NCBI GenBank assembly: GCA_949130485.1
Contig: OX422185.1
Location: 1-64,000, forward strand
Source of the DNA: Agelas oroides
Lineage: Eukaryota; Porifera; Demospongiae; Agelasida; Agelasidae
Length of the DNA stretch: 64,000 nt
Direction: 5' to 3'
Shown here piece by piece: positions 58,495-64,000 of the stretch (position 1 is the first letter of the stretch; each line of letters starts with the position of its first letter). Below the pieces are notes generated by a model. It did no database searches. It was not told where the DNA came from and worked only from the letters and a program-made list of their open reading frames with translations. The position numbers were made by a program, and so were the translations under genes.

Positions 58495-60292
58495 TTATAG
58501 CTGCACTAGCACAAAAGTATAGTAGAACAAGTTTTTGATGCCGGCTGCAAGGTAGACAGTGTAGATGTTTTGCAGGGCATACGCATATGCAGCAGTACGC
58601 AGGTCAAGTCCAAGGTCAAACTCTCTCACTGCATTCATAATTTGCTAGAGGGAGAAAAGATTCAATTCATCCCCTTTTCCAGAGTCTATGATTAGCCCAT
58701 TAGGGTTTTACTGTATAATGCCTCCCAAGTCATGATGCAAATCATACCACTGCTCGAAACCAGCCCATATCTTAATCAGATGAGTAGGGACACTTACCTT
58801 CCTCACCAGTCACATAAAACACTGTTTTGGCTAATTTAGCACCCTGTATATCACTTTCCCTGGAAAAGCCATCCACAATGGTTTATCAAAACTGTCAAAT
58901 TCATTTGCAAACACAGAATGGCTTCCATCCCAGCAACAATGAATGTTAATTGGCTAGTGCCCTGAGGCTGAGTAGTCACCCCTCCCCCTCCAACTGACAA
59001 GAGTGATGATTGAGACTAGCTCACCTGGATCCTCATGGCAAATTCTGGTGTGGGTACAATGGGGATGGACCCCGGCTGGCTCCCCAAGAACTTGCTCTCC
59101 AAACTCTTCAGCATGCTTGCTGCAAAGAAAGGCGACCAATCCTCAAGCAGTGAAAAGATGGGCTAACACGAGGGAGTTGCTAGCAATTAACAACTTGCTG
59201 ACATACCCAGGAGGTGGAAGTTTGACTCTCTCTCGTACTTTCAAGTGAGTCTGCAGTAGCTGACATGGTTAAGATTCTTCAGCCACTCAAAGTACGACAT
59301 TGTCATACCGCCAGCATTCGCAAACATGTCCTGTAAAGAACCAGAGAAACTGGCACGCATGAGGAGAGAGAGGGAGAGATATCTATGTATGCACACTTAC
59401 TGGAATCACTAGTACTTTTCTGTCCAAGAGGATCTTCTCGGCTGCAATGGTTGTGGGACCGTTTGCACCCTCCACTATCACCTGCATATGTAACACAACC
59501 AGAGATTGCAACTCATCCTCCTCACCCCTCACTCCTCCCATCCGTCATCCTTCACACCTCTCACTCCTCACCACCCATGCACCCGCACTCACCTTTGCCT
59601 TCATATTCCTGGCAATGTCTGCGGTGATCATTCTCTCTCCTGCGTCAGGAACCAGGATGTCACACTCGGCTGTCAGCAGGTTTTCCTCAGTCGCTGTGGC
59701 TCCAGGGAAGCCCATAATGGTGCCGTTGGTCTGAGTGGAGTACAGCCTCCATAACATTAGCTCTGACACACACACACAGCACAACATATCAATCCTTCAC
59801 ACCAGCATGTATTCCACAAGCTCTTTTGGATCAATCCCCTCCTCTCTGTTCACAATGTTGCCATCTCTCTCTATCACACCTACCAGCTTGGCACCCTCGC
59901 GACAGAGATACCAACAAGTATGCATGCCTATTTTGCCAAACCCCTGAAGAGAGAGAGGAAGTGGTCACGAAAACTGCAGGAAATGTGACTGTTATGTCAA
60001 GGTGCTTTTGCAAATTGGCCTACCTACTGTGATCATAGGATCATAGGATCATATATAGCCTCCAAGAACTGTTGGAGTCCATAAGCATTGAAATTGTCTA
60101 TATACATTCACAGTGTCAGATGTTGCCCTCAGGGATGTTGGCAGACTATAAAGCTTTCTAATTTAGTAGACATTTCAATATTACTGTGGTTCACGTATAT
60201 ACTTGTACAGTGAAGGTTTTGCCTGGTGTCACGCTGATTGCTGAACAATATTCAGCCTCCAATAGGAGACTGCGAATACTGTAGAACACACC
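58495..60292 (-). pseudogene. GLUD: Glutamate dehydrogenase, C-terminal half, with in-frame TGA
   Basis: GLUD enzymes are mitochondrial, converting glutamate to 2-oxoglutarate with NAD(P). Eight exons align in order: 60,292-60,203 (GVFYSI...KTFTVQ), 59,943-59,803 (GFGKIG nucleotide-binding turn, GIDPKEL), 59,730-59,593 (AECDILVPDA), 59,481-59,401 (VEGANGPTT), 59,330-59,207 ([20 protein letters not shown]), 59,119-59,025 (IPIVPTPEF), 58,859-58,798 (ESDIQGAK) and 58,644-58,495 (DLGLDLRTAAY, then TAA). Introns are short with GT-AG borders. Missing is the entire N-terminal half, including the mitochondrial leader and the substrate-binding lysines and aspartate; only about 520 bp separate the first exon from the upstream YIPF gene. 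Codon 30 of exon five (59,243-59,241) is TGA where an aromatic residue (Phe or Trp) is expected, and the 62-nt seventh exon does not close in frame with its neighbours. It is either a 5'-truncated pseudogene or a damaged assembly. Confidence 0.88.
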
Positions 60293-62444
60293 CTGACGAG
60301 AGAGAGAGTGTCACTCATGAGATCAGTACAATGCCATGACTTGCTGACCCTACAGGATCAGCCTGGCTAATTCATAGCGTGCATATAGCATACAATAACC
60401 ACATATGCATGAAATCATTTAGACTATTGTGCTCAAAAATGTCCACAAAGCAAGAGGATACCAGCCAGAAGGATGTGCTACCCGAGCCACAGAAGGATGT
60501 GCTACACAAGCCACAGGTACACAGAAGTATACGCAGCATGCAATTAACCATACAGGCACGTCCAGAAGTGGTCTGACTACGATGAAGATGGCCAACAACC
60601 AGTCAGTAGTTTGGAAGTGGAACAATGTGACAATGCATGTTGTGCTGTACATTCATTTGTTTGTACATACAAGAAATTTGCTACTTAAACAAAGGTGTTG
60701 GTAACTTGGTATTCAGCTGAGTGTCCCACTGGTGAAAGTCTCACTGTGGGTGATGAATACCCTGCCAGTGAAGGTCTTGCAGTATGCACTGAATAGCTCG
60801 TACTATTGTGCTCAGAGACAGCAGGTGTGGGAAGGGTGGAGTCTTGGGGAGCCAGAGCGGAACTGAAGTATATAGTAGAACTGTACAAGACAAGGGTTAG
60901 GGCCACTGTAACTAGCAGTCAAGCTAGAGACCATCTCTTCAACACATAATCAGAGACAGGGATAGAGTTAGTATGAGACAGGGTGATCTCTACCTTGAAG
61001 CCCACAGCCAGCCCAGCATGCATCAGGAACACTGTCACCAGACAAGCAACAGCCAGCTGAGTTTGGTGTGGGGGCAGGGCAGGAGGGGGAGGGGAATGCA
61101 AACAGCTGGTCACGGACATGCTAATAAAATGTTTTGCCAAAATCAGATACTTTTTTGTTCTCAGATTTGAACGGTTTCCACACAGCAAGCACTAGCACAG
61201 CTCCTGTGAAAGAAATGTGTCACCATTAGCATGCAGGGGTACCTAGCTGCCGTTTTTAAGTTGTCTAGGCTCCTGGAAATGAGGGTCACGTACCTGAAAG
61301 GGCTGTTCCGACACCTAGCAAGGCCCAACGTAACATATCACTGTTGATCACCCATAGCATCTAAAGGGATGCATGTAATACCTTTTGGGTTAGGCTCCTC
61401 CCCCTCTCCCTCCCTTTCTCCACTAGCAATGTACTGTGATGGGGATGAAAATGCTGATGCTATAGCCATAGATGGAGAGTAGCTCCAGCAGGGAGTAGCG
61501 GTTCTGACTGCCCCTCCACCACAGTAGGCTAGACAGGACGACCGGCACCAGCCAGGTATAGACATACAGAGCACATCCCAGGACAATCACCTCATGAAAA
61601 TGAAATTCCCAAGAACTCTGGTCTCTGTGTGGAGAAGGTGCACACACACACATCTTGTCAGGAAATGTTTCTTACTCCCACTCATTCCAGTATGGACTAT
61701 CAAGATTGTGCATGTGTTGTGTACACAGAAGGCGGGCAGGTTGGCCTTGTAAAACCACGTTTTGTAAATTGAGTTACTGGTAGACTGGTGTACTAATCCC
61801 AGTGGACACATGGTTGCACCTTCCTTTGTGTGGTGTATGTATGCTACACATGCCAAGGAGAACACTCAAGCACATGTGACACTCACTCAAACACTTTGAC
61901 AATGTTTCCACTGATGGCAGTGGAGAAGATGAGGGTCATGCAGAGTCAGATTGGTCCATAGAGGTCAGGGTTCGGCTGGATCACTTCTGCAAGATTGTAC
62001 CTCAGTGGTACCATCCCAGCCAACAACCGCTGTGCCACCTGCACAATGAGAGGCTCGAGACACTAGTTGGCTGTTGGGCTAGTCAGGGGGAGACGTACCT
62101 GGGCAGTTGTGACATCAAAGAAGCCCTGGTAGTATTCCAAGGTGAGGAGAGAGAGCCATGAGCTGGTGGAACGAGGCTGAGCAGGCTGGAGAGAAAGAAG
62201 GCACACTGACAACCGTCTCACTCAACCGTCTCACTTGACAGTTCATGTGAAGAGCCACCTCATGTGCTCACCTTTTCCTCATGGCCATCTGCATAGAGAG
62301 ACAGCAATAGTACACACAGGTGATTGAGAGCATGGGGACTACTGGCCTACTCCTGATAAGCTCTGGAAGCTAGTGCCATACAAAATGAGATGTGTGACAT
62401 CACAAGCACAGGGCCAAGAGCTTTGTCTCCTCACATACACCCGG

Positions 62445-62570
62445 CATGAACCAAGCCAGCATGAACCAACCCGGCATGAACCAACCCGGCATGAACCAAG
62501 CCGGCATGGACCACCCACCATGAACCAAGCCAGCATGAACCAAGCCAGCATGGACCACCCACCATGAACC
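62445..62570. repeat. 15-bp tandem repeat in a YIPF intron
   Basis: About eight imperfect copies of CATGAACCAAGCCAG lie between the third and fourth exons of the YIPF gene. A nearby ACCAGGAGCAACACGCA is also present twice (about 62,566 and 62,614). Confidence 0.85.
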
Positions 62571-62825
62571 AGGAGCAACACGCATTGCAGAGGAGGGGTT
62601 GGGAGGAGACCAAACCAGGAGCAACACGCACAATCATGGATGAGGTTGCAAGACCAGTGTGCAAGATATGACACGTCAAATGTCCTAGCAACACATCTGC
62701 CGGAGAGGAATGTAACCTACCTTGAGCTTGATGTGGCTCAATCTGTCCCTCTCCAAAGATTCCAGGCTCACTGTGTAAGTCTTGGGAGGGAACCATTTAG
62801 TCTCATGACAAAGGTTATCGCAACA

Positions 62826-62889
62826 TAGTCTCGTGCCCCGCCCGTGCGCGCCTCCCGGCGTGAGAGGGTGGGGTCTGGGGACGAGACTA
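62826..62889. mobile_element. TAGTCTCG-family foldback element in a YIPF intron
   Basis: 64 bp, TAGTCTCGTGCCCCGCCC to GGGTCTGGGGACGAGACTA. A perfect 9-bp duplication, ATCGCAACA, flanks it (62,817-62,825 and 62,890-62,898). It lies between exons two and three and leaves the splice sites untouched. Confidence 0.95.
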
Positions 62890-63134
62890 ATCGCAACACA
62901 TGAAGTGTTATCATGTCAGTAAACACGTCATGTGAGACTGGTAAACACACATACATACCTTGAAAAGCAAACTCTGACCCTGAGTCAGCCTGCAAGAACA
63001 AACATATGATATCCACCATCCTACACATCCCCACACTAAATACAGCAGAGTGTTCACTGTCCGAAACCCTTCCGGAGATTCACAACACACAGCCATACCT
63101 CCATGGTGATGGCTTCATACTTCTCCTCGGCCAT

Positions 63135-63196
63135 CGCATGCAGGAGTCGCGGTTCTAATTAGTACACACCAATAAACAAAGTGGGCGTGGCCGCAG
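63135..63196. promoter_or_regulatory. Putative shared promoter between divergent YIPF and NUDT8-like genes
   Basis: The YIPF start codon (63,134, minus) and the first NUDT8-like coding sequence (from about 63,197, plus) are separated by only some 60 bp and point away from each other. A bidirectional promoter is the simple inference. The NUDT8-like initiator Met was not found, so an upstream exon could overlap the YIPF gene instead. No TATA box is evident. Confidence 0.35.
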
Positions 63197-63951
63197 GTCC
63201 AAGGCTGATCGCTGCAACAGAGATCGAGTAGCCAGTATTCTTGGTGCCACCCCTCAGAAGTGGACCAGTGAGGGAGAGGGAAGCGCTGCGGTGCTGGTAC
63301 CGCTGGTAACAGCCGAGAAAGGGCCTTCCGTCTTGTTCACCCTCCGCTCCCGGCACATGTCCCGCCACCGAAACCAAGTAAGGTACGGTGCCTCAATAGA
63401 GTACTGTCTAGACTTGCCGGTAGAGTCTGCATCTATCGTCCTATCGTGCACTGCACAGACCTTTGCAACTTGCTTGACTTGAGAAATGGATAATAAAATG
63501 CATGGGCAGTGGCCTTTTATACTACCACGAACACACTAGTAATATCCTCCTACTTTTGTGTCAAGCAACTTGCATATAGGTCTGCTGCCAGCCGGTTATG
63601 TCTCCATCTTTGCCTGATAGCTTCCCTGGTGGGTTGTCAGAGGAGAGTGATGACTCTCTGGTCGAGTAAGGTTGAGGTGTGGGGCAAGCTCCCAAGATTA
63701 CCTGACCAAGTAAGTCCGGGAATCCCACCACTAATCCCTGTGGCCCTGAACATGTATCCAAGCTGGCCACAAGGAAGTGAATTATCAAAGGTGCTGCGTA
63801 AATGGGGGTGTATGACTAAAATGGAATGGCCCAGTGTACATCACTACCTGTTCCTGCAAATTCGCTGCAGGTTCGCTCGACAATGATCACTCCTGTGATT
63901 GGCTGTCTGCATGGCCTGGAACTCAACAGCCTCAGACCAAACAGCTCCGAG
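63197..63951 (+). pseudogene. NUDT8: NUDT8-like Nudix hydrolase, partial, Nudix box deleted
   Basis: NUDT8 is a mitochondrial Nudix hydrolase thought to act on CoA-type substrates. The first block (about 63,197-63,382) reads CNRDRVASILG, then AAVLVPLVTAEKGPSVLFTL and RSRHMSRHRNQV, ending at an AAGGTACGG donor. The exon at 63,621-63,709 continues in phase as SFPGGLSEESDDSLVE, the start of the Nudix motif. Where the catalytic helix (REUxEExGU) should follow, the sequence jumps, out of frame, to VEVWGKLPRLPDQ, which normally lies about 17 residues later. GTCGAG and GTTGAG at the join suggest a deletion between short repeats. The last exon seen (63,871-63,951) reads TPVIGCLHG and LNSLRPNSSE, matching the NUDT8 C-terminal half; the gene runs off the window. 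No initiator Met was found downstream of a stop at 63,156. As read, it cannot encode an active enzyme. Confidence 0.78.
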
Positions 63952-64000
63952 GTAGGTGTGTGAGTTTCATTGCTCGTAGTTTAATGGAGCTACCAATAGC

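Larger units (their letters stand above)
60812..63134 (-). pseudogene. YIPF1/2: YIPF1/YIPF2-type Golgi membrane protein gene, one nonsense codon
   Basis: YIPF proteins are five-helix membrane proteins of the early secretory pathway that bind Rab-type GTPases. Exons on the minus strand: 63,134-63,099 (MAEEKYEAITME, start), 62,989-62,959, 62,770-62,721, 62,288-62,272, 62,185-62,099 (LTLEYYQGFFDV), 62,038-61,887 (QPNPDLYGPI-stop-LCMTLIF), 61,624-61,435 (YVYTWLVPVVLSSLLWW, SIYGYSISIFIPI), 61,360-61,294, 61,203-61,151, 61,056-60,994 and probably 60,880-60,812 (stop TGA). EYYQxFFDV and NPDLYGPIW are family signatures. Codon 31 of the sixth exon (61,948-61,946) is TGA exactly where that Trp belongs. 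The 17-nt fourth exon is out of phase as called, so a small exon may be missed or a base lost. All other junctions splice in phase. An alternative C-terminus reads through the 60,994 donor for 24 residues. Apart from the TGA the gene looks healthy, so a sequence error is possible. Confidence 0.85.

Noticed and set aside
59241-61948. TGA read as Trp (altered code) in GLUD and YIPF
   Set aside because: Both genes use TGG for Trp elsewhere (for example WWRG and FEW), and nuclear genomes of animals use the standard code. Mutation or sequence error is simpler.

Overview
The window is a chromosome end of an animal. It opens with about 740 bp of CCCTAA (TTAGGG on the other strand), the metazoan telomere repeat. 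The genes at the far end have metazoan spliced structure: GLUD, YIPF1/2 and NUDT8-like, with GT-AG introns mostly of 60-300 bp. Short introns, many tiny foldback elements and this word usage fit a demosponge best, but that is inference; a cnidarian is not excluded.

Layout. 1-740 telomere. 741-2,860 almost identical 55-bp satellite. 2,861-3,215 GC-rich spacer with near-perfect palindromes. 3,216-20,140 a degenerate G-rich minisatellite built on GGGGAATGCA-like words, with a looser higher-order period. 20,141-28,145 an AT-rich 22-bp satellite broken by two terminal-inverted-repeat insertions. None of the long open frames in these arrays is a gene. 28,146-57,000 is a graveyard of mobile elements: MITEs with TTAA, TA, TTA, 5-, 8- and 9-bp target duplications, a Penelope-like retroelement split by a TTAA-flanked insertion, a LINE 3' end, and a frameshifted Mutator-like (MULE) transposase. 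A broken PKA/PRKX-type kinase lies at 29.5-31.4 kb, its middle occupied by a 1.1-kb polypurine tract.

58,495-63,951 holds three recognisable cellular genes, all damaged as read: the C-terminal half of glutamate dehydrogenase (one in-frame TGA), a nearly complete YIPF1/2 Golgi membrane protein gene (one in-frame TGA at a conserved Trp), and a divergent NUDT8-like gene missing its Nudix catalytic helix. They do not form a pathway. The shared feature is decay, from pseudogene formation in a subtelomeric copy or from consensus errors; the sequence alone cannot decide.

The most interesting signal is a family of foldback elements ending in TAGYCTCG. Five copies are flanked by perfect 9-bp duplications (33.3, 36.3, 54.1, 55.6 and 62.8 kb). 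Nine bp is the classic MULE target-site length, and the same window carries a MULE-type transposase relic at 47.1-50.0 kb.
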